Of a stretch of 5,462 bases of DNA, positions 1 to 5,462 are shown one piece after another. Position 1 is the first letter of the stretch; the number at the start of each line of letters is the position of its first letter. This DNA comes from an uncultured Pirellulaceae bacterium. Lineage in GTDB: Bacteria > Planctomycetota > Planctomycetia > Pirellulales > Pirellulaceae. The stretch covers positions 1 through 5,462 of the forward strand of contig CAMYNE010000196.1 of assembly GCA_947259675.1 (NCBI GenBank), in the 5' to 3' direction. The translations under genes and the position numbers were made by a program. Below the pieces are notes generated by a model, which ran no database searches, had not been told where the DNA came from, and saw only the letters and a program-made list of their open reading frames with translations.

Positions 1-1535
1 GCAAACCGGTAATTGATCGTTATATGATGGCTGGCCCGTTTTCGTGGGAAGCCACTCGTAAAGCGATCAATGAATATTTTATTCCGGTCAAAGCAGTTCC
101 GACTCGCGAGCAGCAGCAGAGACACGATCTTCAGCGATACAAGTTCGTCGAACCTGGGTTCCTCATCCTCAGCTCCGACGCACAAGAAAAAATGAAGATT
201 GATCGAATAACAACCCTGCACCCCAAATGGTTCCTCTCTTTACTCAATGCCGGCGTCGACGGCGAAATTGTGGTCGGCAACGTGGGGGCCGATGAACAGA
301 CTTTGAAGATTCAAGATCAAATGGAAAAGGCATTCGACGTTTTCCGAAAGGGTGATCATGAACAAGCCATCAAATTATGGCAATCGATCGCCACAAATCA
401 CCCGGATCATCCACTAGGCTGGAAAGCAGCCGCGGAAGCAGAAGGGTTTGGTCCGATCATTCGCGGATTTGAGGTTCGCTCAGAAATCCCTGACGCGGCA
501 CTGCTGTCGGGAATCAAATCGGCTGGGAGCGCGGCTCCAGCAGGCACGTATTCACAGAAAGAATTGATCGAAAGGAGTGTCGAATATTTGCTCGGAATGC
601 AGCGATCCGATGGTGGGTTCGTTGATTGCGATTACGACTTTGGCGGAACCGACAGTCTTCCAAATGTTCACGTCGCGGTGACCGCGCTTGTCGGGATGGC
701 ACTACTTGCCAACAAACCAGGTTTACCTGACAAGGCCGAGGCCCTTGATTCCGCGATTGACCGAGCGGCGAGGTTTGTCATTGATGACGCGAATCTTAAC
801 AAAGTGGACCGAGATGAAATTCTCTGGGCGTATGCGTATCGCGTCCGCTTTCTTTCCAGGCTGGTCGGGACAAATCCGGAACTGATGCCTGCGTTGCAAA
901 AGTGTGTTGGCGATTTGGAACAAATTAAAACTCGACGTGGCGGCTGGTATCACGAGTACAACAATCCATTCGTTACAGCCACTGCCCTGAATGCACTTTC
1001 GGAAGCACAAAAAGCTGGTGCAAAAGTCGATCAATCGAAAGTCACCGAAGGCATCGCTTCACTTACGAGCGATCGTTTTGGAAACGGAGCGTATCCCTAC
1101 GGCAGCACACGCGGACAAAAGGGAGAACAAGCCCCAGGAACAGCCCAGCAGATTGCAGCGTCGGCTGGCCGAATGCCATTGTGCGAGCTGGGTCTCTGGA
1201 ATTGGCAAGAGGCGACCGATGAACAACTTGTAGCGGCAATCAAGATATCTTTGGACATGCATGAACACTTGACATCGGCACTTAAGTACGACGATCACAC
1301 ATCGAACATGGCCTATGGCGGTTTCTTTTTTTGGTATGACATGCGTGGTCGCAGCGAAGCGATCACCAAAATTAAAGACGAACAACTTCGCGCCGAATTT
1401 GAGGCACAGCAAAAAGAGATGATCATGTCGCTTCCGGAAATCGACGGTTGTTTTGTTGACTCGCACGAACTTGGCCGCTGTTATGGAACCGCGATGGCCT
1501 TGCTATGCCTCGGGATGACTGAAAATTCGGAATGA
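1..1535 (+). CDS. Thioredoxin-like / TPR / prenyltransferase-squalene oxidase repeat protein, 5'-truncated by window edge
   Basis: The reading frame is open from base 3 and reads K-P-V-I-D-R-Y before the first ATG at 24. That ATG has no Shine-Dalgarno sequence, so it is probably internal and the gene starts outside the window. Residues are counted from the ATG at 24 (503 aa). Residues 1-85 look like the end of a thioredoxin-like fold (GPFS near the start, then EPGFLILSSD and TLHPKWF). Residues 99-132 form a TPR-like helical pair (AFDVFRKGDHEQAIKLW). From about 178 to 497 there are alpha/alpha-toroid repeats of the squalene-cyclase/prenyltransferase type: QRSDGGF (193-199), RRGGWYHEYNNP (304-315), YGGFFFWYDM (431-440) and DGCFVDSHELGRCYGTA (474-490). 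No DXDD or DDXXD cyclase motif is evident, so catalytic terpene chemistry is not supported; a binding or scaffold role is equally possible. Location is unknown because the N-terminus is missing. Family recognition is by motif only. Confidence 0.8.
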   Translation, partial: KPVIDRYMMAGPFSWEATRKAINEYFIPVKAVPTREQQQRHDLQRYKFVEPGFLILSSDAQEKMKIDRITTLHPKWFLSLLNAGVDGEIVVGNVGADEQTLKIQDQMEKAFDVFRKGDHEQAIKLWQSIATNHPDHPLGWKAAAEAEGFGPIIRGFEVRSEIPDAALLSGIKSAGSAAPAGTYSQKELIERSVEYLLGMQRSDGGFVDCDYDFGGTDSLPNVHVAVTALVGMALLANKPGLPDKAEALDSAIDRAARFVIDDANLNKVDRDEILWAYAYRVRFLSRLVGTNPELMPALQKCVGDLEQIKTRRGGWYHEYNNPFVTATALNALSEAQKAGAKVDQSKVTEGIASLTSDRFGNGAYPYGSTRGQKGEQAPGTAQQIAASAGRMPLCELGLWNWQEATDEQLVAAIKISLDMHEHLTSALKYDDHTSNMAYGGFFFWYDMRGRSEAITKIKDEQLRAEFEAQQKEMIMSLPEIDGCFVDSHELGRCYGTAMALLCLGMTENSE

Positions 1536-1639
1536 AGAATCCGGGCTCTCAAGCATGTCAAACTAGCTCGAGGCTCTATCGAGGGCTCTTGGGCAAATGA
1601 AAAGGTTTTGAAACCGTCACTACTCAAAAGGAAATAACA

Positions 1640-2137
1640 ATGGCAACGAGCGATCCAGTGCAAATTCTGCTGGCTCATGATCGGTGGGCGACCCAAAACA
1701 TCATCCAGACTTGTGAAAAAATAACCGACGAACAATTTCATCACCGTTTTGAAATGGGTCTGGGATCATTGCATAATACGCTCCGTCATATCCTTGGAGC
1801 GATGAAAGGCTGGGGCGATTTGTTGGCCGGTCGAGAACAAAGTGAACGGCTGGAGGCCGCAGGAGACTTGTCGACTCAACAAATGCAAGAGCTGTTGGAT
1901 TCTCTGTCGGCTGACATAAACGAGTCGGCACATGGGCATTCGACCGACGAAATCGTAACCGGTTCGCATGGCGGAATGACGTATTCGTTTACGCGCGGCG
2001 CCGTGTTGACTCACGTTACGACCCACGGGATGCATCATCGCGCTCAATGTCTGAACATGTTACGGCACCTCGGCGTGGATCCGTTACCCCCATCATCGAT
2101 TATGGAATGGACCATGATGGCGGAGACTAGCGACTAG
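1640..2137 (+). CDS. DinB/YfiT-family putative metal-dependent protein
   Basis: The 165-aa product has the length of a single-domain DinB/YfiT four-helix-bundle protein. The N-terminal helix carries H13 and W16 (LLAHDRWATQNII), a typical family opening. The usual three-histidine metal site can be traced as H50 in helix 2 (SLHNTLRHI) plus H129 and H133 in HVTTHGMHHRAQ (125-136), the hallmark HxxxH(H)R segment. Known family members bind Zn or Ni and include bacillithiol or mycothiol S-transferases and stress-induced proteins; the substrate here cannot be read from sequence. No signal peptide is seen, so it is probably cytoplasmic. The start is supported by an AAGGAAA ribosome binding site at 1628-1634, 5 nt before the ATG. 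The gene lies 104 bp after the toroid gene on the same strand, with no clear promoter or terminator between, so co-transcription is possible but unproven. It is convergent with the acyltransferase gene. Confidence 0.88.
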   Translation: MATSDPVQILLAHDRWATQNIIQTCEKITDEQFHHRFEMGLGSLHNTLRHILGAMKGWGDLLAGREQSERLEAAGDLSTQQMQELLDSLSADINESAHGHSTDEIVTGSHGGMTYSFTRGAVLTHVTTHGMHHRAQCLNMLRHLGVDPLPPSSIMEWTMMAETSD

Positions 2138-2203
2138 CTCGACACCGGTTTGCTTGGACAGCGCTTGTCATTTCGGTTGTCGCCCAATAAACCGTTTACG
2201 TGA

Positions 2204-2231
2204 GAATCGGCGTTCTTCGCCATTTCGATTC
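2204..2231 (+). terminator. Imperfect hairpin downstream of the DinB-family gene; possible terminator
   Basis: An outer stem GAATC/GATTC (2204-2208 with 2227-2231) and an inner stem GGCG/CGCC (2209-2212 with 2218-2221) stack around a TTCTT loop, with a 5-nt bulge on the 3' side. It starts about 65 nt after the stop codon, between two convergent genes, where a bidirectional terminator would be useful. There is no T-tract on either strand, so intrinsic termination is doubtful and this may only be a 3' mRNA structure. Confidence 0.22.
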
Positions 2232-2267
2232 CCAAACAAAAGCGGTTGGGAGGGCTAATTTCCGATG

Positions 2268-2304
2268 TAATAATTAATGGTGAATGGTGAATGGTGAATT
2301 ATTA
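2268..2304. repeat. Three exact AATGGTG heptamers flanked by 8-bp AT-rich inverted repeats
   Basis: AATGGTG occurs three times in tandem at 2276-2282, 2283-2289 and 2290-2296. The block is bordered by TAATAATT (2268-2275) and AATTATTA (2297-2304), which are exact reverse complements, so the 21-bp repeat would form the loop of an AT stem. An alternative overlapping pairing exists (AATTAAT 2272-2278 with ATTAATT 2301-2307). On the other strand the unit reads CACCATT. The block is noncoding and sits between two convergent genes. Confidence 0.85.
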
Positions 2305-2335
2305 ATTGCCTGAGCTGGCCCAGATTTCACATGCT

Positions 2336-2391
2336 CCTGCCTCCTGCCCCCTGCCAACTGTCATCTGCCCACTGCCAACTACGTACTGCTA
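2336..2391 (-). repeat. Eight degenerate tandem heptamers, minus-strand consensus NGGCAGK
   Basis: Read on the minus strand from 2391 to 2336, the DNA divides without gaps into TAGCAGT, ACGTAGT, TGGCAGT, GGGCAGA, TGACAGT, TGGCAGG, GGGCAGG and AGGCAGG. All eight keep an AG at positions 5-6, and six have GCAG at positions 3-6. The two units furthest from the gene and their neighbours are the most alike; divergence is greatest next to the gene. The first unit contains the TAG stop codon of the acyltransferase gene. The strand bias (G-rich on minus, CTGCC-rich on plus) is strong. The unit length matches the neighbouring AATGGTG block, but the sequence is unrelated. Confidence 0.85.
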
Positions 2392-3603
2392 AACTTTTTC
2401 GTATAATCGCGACTCGTGCTGCAACTCATCTATTCGAGCCTCCAACCGCTGTCTAACTTGCGCCATGATAGGATCCTCAGACACACCCCGCACGCGCTCA
2501 GGAGATACTTCGATGGCGTCATCAACATCGATGATCACCTTCAAGTTCCCGTGGATCGTACATTTACCTGTCAGGTCCTCTTCGAATTTTTCGCAAGTTT
2601 CCAAAATTCGGCCGATGCTGGGCAAACCGTAGAGATATTTTTCCGGATAACAATCAACTTGCTGGGCAAGATAGGTTCGCGCGAGCTGATCCCAACGCCG
2701 ATGTCGCTCCTCTTCGCTAAGTTCCTGCCGAGTCATTTCTGGAAAAATTTTCATTCGCAAGTTTTTGACTCGAACCTGAATTCCGTCGTCTTTTTCTTCT
2801 CCAAACCATTCATGTTCCAGGGGAGCCAAAAGGTGATTTCTCAAACAGGTTTGGCGTTCGCGCAAGGTTCCAGCAATCTGTGGGACCTCGTATTGCAGCT
2901 CTTTCAATGTCAGCAGCGCATTTCCGACTTTCACCAGACGTTCGATCAATGACATCCCGGTCAGCGGTTTCCAACTCAGACCCTTTTCGATTCTGGTTAG
3001 CACCCCATCGCATGCCTTTTCAATATCGCCTTGAAAGAGGTATTTGATACCGATGGGATGAATGACGACTTTTTTATTCTCTTTCGCTCGACGTTTGGCA
3101 GCCGTCCGCGCGATGAAAGCTGGGCCTTCCATCAGCGCCATCAAGCCATCGTTGGTTCGACTGGTCGCGCCTTCGGGAAAAATCAGAAGCGGACGTTCGG
3201 CATGCTGCAAAATCTTGATCGCGTAGTCGATTGCCTGTCGATCGAGGCCTTCCCGATTAACACTGAAGGCACCCATCATGCGAATCATGAATTTGGTGAA
3301 CCAGCCTTGGTTGAAAAGATGCCAGCTGGCCATTGCATAAAAGTTGCAGGGAGTCTCACGAGCCACGAAGCAGAACACCATGGGATCTGCCAGACGCGGA
3401 TGGTTAGGCGTCATCATCACACCATGGCCGGCATCAATGGATGCTTTGAGACGATCAAGATTTCGGCATTCGTGATCGACGACGCCTTGCAACCGTTTCA
3501 ACGATGGTCGAAACAAGCCGCTCCTGGCATAGAGAGTTTGTAGCCAAGTCGCCTTAATGGGTTCGACAAACTCATATGGTTTTTCAATCAGCAGATTTTG
3601 CAT
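2389..3603 (-). CDS. PlsC-type lysophospholipid acyltransferase with long C-terminal extension
   Basis: The 404-aa product carries the acyltransferase motifs of the PlsC/glycerol-3-phosphate acyltransferase family in the right order: NHPRLAD (67-73, the catalytic H-x4-D with H68 and D73), GAFSVNR (111-117), FPEGATSR (142-149) and IHPIGIK (181-187). It should transfer a fatty acyl chain to a lysophospholipid or related acceptor at the cytoplasmic face of the membrane. Typical PlsC proteins have about 240 residues; here roughly 200 further residues follow motif IV, highly charged and mostly helical, with no domain I recognise. There is no obvious strong N-terminal transmembrane helix, so membrane contact may be peripheral. 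The ATG at 3601-3603 is preceded by GGAAG (3614-3618 on the minus strand) with a 10-nt spacer, a moderate site. The stop codon lies inside a heptamer repeat array. It follows the EF-hand gene on the same strand after 156 bp and probably has its own promoter. The exact acceptor cannot be told. Confidence 0.88.
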   Translation of the reverse strand: MQNLLIEKPYEFVEPIKATWLQTLYARSGLFRPSLKRLQGVVDHECRNLDRLKASIDAGHGVMMTPNHPRLADPMVFCFVARETPCNFYAMASWHLFNQGWFTKFMIRMMGAFSVNREGLDRQAIDYAIKILQHAERPLLIFPEGATSRTNDGLMALMEGPAFIARTAAKRRAKENKKVVIHPIGIKYLFQGDIEKACDGVLTRIEKGLSWKPLTGMSLIERLVKVGNALLTLKELQYEVPQIAGTLRERQTCLRNHLLAPLEHEWFGEEKDDGIQVRVKNLRMKIFPEMTRQELSEEERHRRWDQLARTYLAQQVDCYPEKYLYGLPSIGRILETCEKFEEDLTGKCTIHGNLKVIIDVDDAIEVSPERVRGVSEDPIMAQVRQRLEARIDELQHESRLYEKV

Positions 3604-3647
3604 TACGCAGACACTTCCAAACGCAAATCGTCATCAAGTCGTGAATG

Positions 3648-3667
3648 TCAAGGCAACCGTGCCTTGA
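3648..3667 (-). promoter_or_regulatory. Perfect 8-bp hairpin in the presumed leader of the acyltransferase gene
   Basis: TCAAGGCA (3648-3655) and TGCCTTGA (3660-3667) are exact reverse complements around a 4-nt loop. The structure ends 45 nt upstream of the ATG at 3603. Neither strand has a following T-tract, so it is a poor intrinsic terminator for the EF-hand gene. It would be transcribed as part of the acyltransferase 5' leader if the promoter proposed at 3681-3708 is right. It could also be a protein-binding palindrome; a TTGACA at 3646-3651 (minus) overlaps its edge, but has no good -10 partner. Confidence 0.4.
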
Positions 3668-3680
3668 ATTCGACCGAACT

Positions 3681-3708
3681 ATGATAACGATTATGCGCAG
3701 GCAGCCAA
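3681..3708 (-). promoter_or_regulatory. Possible sigma-70-like promoter for the acyltransferase gene
   Basis: On the minus strand TTGGCT (3703-3708, four of six matches to TTGACA) is followed after 16 bp by TATCAT (3681-3686, five of six matches to TATAAT). Transcription would begin near 3674 and give a leader of about 70 nt that includes the 3648-3667 hairpin. Planctomycete promoters are not well defined, so this is tentative. Confidence 0.3.
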
Positions 3709-3759
3709 CTCACGCGGGATTGAAGAAAGCCGCCTTTTCTGGATGTGTAATCAAATCTT

Positions 3760-5268
3760 TCAATTGACGATTGCGTGAACGATGACCAGCCAGCGGCGAT
3801 CCGACTCGAAAAACAGGGCGGCTGAGGCTCGACCGTCCCGGCAGACGAAGGTCGATTCAAATTCGAACGTTTTCAGCGTGGGAATCGACGGGATTGTTTG
3901 CGAAATCCATGCCTCGACTTGTTTAACGTCGTCTTTGTCACCTGCAAGAACGATCATATTGCCTTCTTCGACATTCGTAACACGTACCGGCCCTTTCACG
4001 CCCATGTCGAAAGAAGTTTTTTTTATGACCTTTTTCTCAATACCGGACTTTGAGACCGTGATTTGTAAATAAGCCCAATCACCAACTATCTCCGGCTCAA
4101 CATCCAGCCTCAGCCCAACATTCTCCAACGTGTAGCTGTTCGAACTGGATCGGCCACCGTAATCTGTTGGTATCGCAAGCCTGCCATCGCTTCGCATTTC
4201 AACTCGTCGTCCCGATACGACACCGAAGCTCATTGTACTTCGCTTCGTCACGGATTCATGTTTTATAATGTCGGCTATTAGAGAACCAGCATCGGATTCT
4301 GCCGCATTTATGTTTGAAACAAGGTTCTTGAGTTCCTCCGGAGACGCGTCCGGACTGAGTTCAAGTAATTCAAATTCGACAAACGCTGTTGCTGTTGGTG
4401 ATTTTGACGACTGCTTTCCTGCCGTGCTGGAATTCGTTTGACGCGTTCTCGATCGACTGGTTGCCAAGGACTCTTGGAAATAAGCAATCAATTCATCCAC
4501 GGACAGTTTGCCATTTCGGTTGGCGTCTGCTTTCTGCGCAATCGGTCTTCTCATTTTGGATCGTTCATTTTGATCCAATAAATCATCTTTGTTTAGATCA
4601 TAAGAGCCGAGGAGTCCTCTAACGTAGCTTTCGAGTCGAGATCGAGTTCGTTGAGTAGATTCGTCTTGCGTTCCTTGCGATGCTGCGGAACGCTGTTCTT
4701 CTGCCAGTTCTTTTAGTTGTTCCAAGCTCTTTTCGGTCGATCCTGTAATCGCTCCGATGAGTTCAGATCTGGAAAACTGCCCGTCGGAATCACGATCATA
4801 TTGATTGTCGGGTTGACGACGCATCTTTTTGAGTTCGACTCCGTCAATGGATCCGTTGGAGTCAATATCATACTGCTTCATCAATGAATCTACGTAGTTT
4901 TCGACCCTTGTACGTTGTTCGCGATTGAGTTTGTTGATTGTCTCGGGTTGTTGTTCTCGTGTATTCCCTGCGAGCGTCGCGAGGAGTTCTTCGAAGTAGA
5001 ATTTTCCATCAGAATCCTGATCGATAACATTGGGCGGACGCCGCATCTTGCGGAACTCATCTGCATCAAGATAGCCGTCTGAATCAGAATCATATTGCGT
5101 CATTAACCCCTTCGCGTAACGAACGTATCTATCGGCAGCGTTTTGTTTTTTCGGACTGACGATTGGGTCATCACTTGCGTTTTGATCTTGCGCCAGGGCA
5201 ACCGCGCCTGACAACAAGATGAGGACAATCATTGAAAACGGGATGATCCACTCTTTTAAGCATCGCAT
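3760..5268 (-). CDS. Exported protein with six EF-hands and a secretin-like C-terminal domain
   Basis: Translation from the ATG at 5266-5268 gives 502 aa. This start is chosen because GGAGG (5275-5279) lies 6 nt upstream and a signal peptide follows at once: K5, hydrophobic core about 8-25, likely cleavage after A-L-A at 26. An upstream TTG at 5304 in the same frame lacks this support. Three paired EF-hand modules follow, with calcium loops at 60-71, 83-94, 134-145, 158-169, 224-235 and 248-259, each having D at position 1 and E at position 12. Every pair is joined by KMRR. After an S/T-rich linker (about 268-292) the C-terminal 200 residues resemble a secretin homology domain: VEFELLEL (297-304), SGRR plus a distal P367, ENVGLRLDVEPEI (382-394), EEGNMIVLAGD (434-444), IPSIPTL (459-465) and WLVIVHAIV (493-501). 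The EF-hands are clear; the secretin relation is inference. Probable role: calcium-responsive envelope or periplasmic protein. No N-terminal secretin ring domains are seen. Confidence 0.85.
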   Translation of the reverse strand: MRCLKEWIIPFSMIVLILLSGAVALAQDQNASDDPIVSPKKQNAADRYVRYAKGLMTQYDSDSDGYLDADEFRKMRRPPNVIDQDSDGKFYFEELLATLAGNTREQQPETINKLNREQRTRVENYVDSLMKQYDIDSNGSIDGVELKKMRRQPDNQYDRDSDGQFSRSELIGAITGSTEKSLEQLKELAEEQRSAASQGTQDESTQRTRSRLESYVRGLLGSYDLNKDDLLDQNERSKMRRPIAQKADANRNGKLSVDELIAYFQESLATSRSRTRQTNSSTAGKQSSKSPTATAFVEFELLELSPDASPEELKNLVSNINAAESDAGSLIADIIKHESVTKRSTMSFGVVSGRRVEMRSDGRLAIPTDYGGRSSSNSYTLENVGLRLDVEPEIVGDWAYLQITVSKSGIEKKVIKKTSFDMGVKGPVRVTNVEEGNMIVLAGDKDDVKQVEAWISQTIPSIPTLKTFEFESTFVCRDGRASAALFFESDRRWLVIVHAIVN

Positions 5269-5272
5269 CGGC

Positions 5273-5279
5273 AACCTCC
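5273..5279 (-). promoter_or_regulatory. Ribosome binding site that fixes the EF-hand protein start
   Basis: The minus strand reads GGAGGTT here, a near-perfect anti-16S match, with 6 nt between GGAGG and the ATG at 5266-5268. It decides in favour of this ATG over the in-frame TTG 36 nt further upstream, and the signal peptide begins directly at the chosen start. Confidence 0.85.
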
Positions 5280-5311
5280 AGCATCGCTGCGACGGTAATC
5301 GCAAAGATAGA

Positions 5312-5340
5312 ATTATAAACCTCGATTCGGAAATCGTTAA
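5312..5340 (-). promoter_or_regulatory. Sigma-70-like promoter for the EF-hand gene
   Basis: On the minus strand TTAACG (5335-5340, four of six matches to TTGACA) and a perfect TATAAT (5312-5317) are separated by 17 bp. Transcription would begin near 5305, giving a leader of about 37 nt that contains the strong ribosome binding site. If correct, the TTG at 5304 would lie at the very 5' end of the mRNA, which again favours the start at 5268. No operator-like palindrome is seen nearby, and nothing else is recognised between 5341 and the window end. Confidence 0.5.
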
Positions 5341-5462
5341 ACGTCTATATCACCTTGATTCAACATTCGCGGCGCAAGAAAGTTCCGACCAAATCGCAAA
5401 CAAATCTTTTTTCGTTGGCGGCGAAACTTTGCTGATTGAATGAGGTTTATCTACTGTCACTT

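Noticed and set aside
24..26. ATG as the true start of the toroid gene
   Set aside because: The frame stays open to the window edge, the upstream residues look like protein, and no ribosome binding site precedes it.
1059..1466. Minus-strand open frame of 135 codons inside the toroid gene
   Set aside because: It is antisense to toroid repeats, with no family features and no promoter or ribosome binding site.
1567..1583. CTCGA/TCGAG hairpin between the toroid and DinB-type genes
   Set aside because: Only 5 bp of stem, a 7-nt loop and no T-tract; the nearby GGGCTCT repeats (1543-1549, 1583-1589) are too short to be meaningful.
2268..2391. CRISPR-like array
   Set aside because: Units are 7 bp in direct tandem with no spacers, and there are no cas genes nearby.
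2416..2952. Plus-strand open frame of 178 codons within the acyltransferase gene
   Set aside because: It is antisense to a gene with clear catalytic motifs, its translation has no recognisable family features, and it lacks a convincing ribosome binding site.
3031..3543. Plus-strand open frame of 170 codons antisense to the acyltransferase motifs
   Set aside because: The opposite strand encodes the H-x4-D and FPEG motifs; this frame is best explained as a shadow.
3725..3745. Possible terminator hairpin (AGAAA/TTTCT) after the EF-hand gene
   Set aside because: The stem is five A-T-rich pairs or needs a bulge, and no T-run follows; too weak to annotate.
5269..5304. Longer N-terminus for the EF-hand protein beginning at a TTG at 5304
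   Set aside because: It would put 12 extra residues before the signal peptide, overlap the ribosome binding site, and start at the predicted transcription start; the ATG at 5268 has strong support.

Overview
The window looks like a piece of a planctomycete chromosome, probably of the Pirellulaceae/Rhodopirellula type. That call rests on protein style: a thioredoxin-like/TPR/prenyltransferase-toroid protein, a secreted multi-EF-hand protein with a secretin-like tail, and an elongated PlsC-type acyltransferase. It is inference, because no rRNA or other phylogenetic marker is present. Base composition is moderate and I see no transposase, integrase, phage gene, tRNA or CRISPR array.

Layout. Two genes read rightward. 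The first (1-1535) is the 3' part of a large gene cut by the window edge; it encodes a thioredoxin-like segment, a TPR-like helical pair and an alpha/alpha-toroid of the squalene-cyclase/prenyltransferase type. After 104 bp comes a small DinB/YfiT-type putative metalloprotein (1640-2137). Two genes then read leftward: a PlsC-family acyltransferase with a long C-terminal extension (2389-3603) and, upstream of it, an exported protein with six EF-hands and a secretin-like C-terminal domain (3760-5268).

The 251-bp gap where the two gene pairs converge (2138-2388) is the most unusual DNA here. It holds an imperfect hairpin, three exact copies of a 7-bp unit flanked by AT-rich inverted repeats, and eight degenerate 7-bp units of a different sequence. 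The outermost of those eight units contains the stop codon of the acyltransferase gene. The pair of arrays resembles short tandem heptamer repeats known from cyanobacteria and may be a dispersed intergenic element.

The 156-bp gap 3604-3759 holds a possible promoter and a perfect 8-bp-stem hairpin in the presumed leader of the acyltransferase gene. The 194 bp right of the EF-hand gene (5269-5462) hold a strong ribosome binding site and a good sigma-70-like promoter for that gene; nothing else is recognisable there.

No pathway clearly joins the four genes. The toroid and EF-hand proteins belong to poorly characterised planctomycete families, the acyltransferase should act on membrane lipid precursors, and the DinB-type protein is probably a metal-dependent thiol-transferase or detoxification enzyme. 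No complete new multi-gene system is evident.
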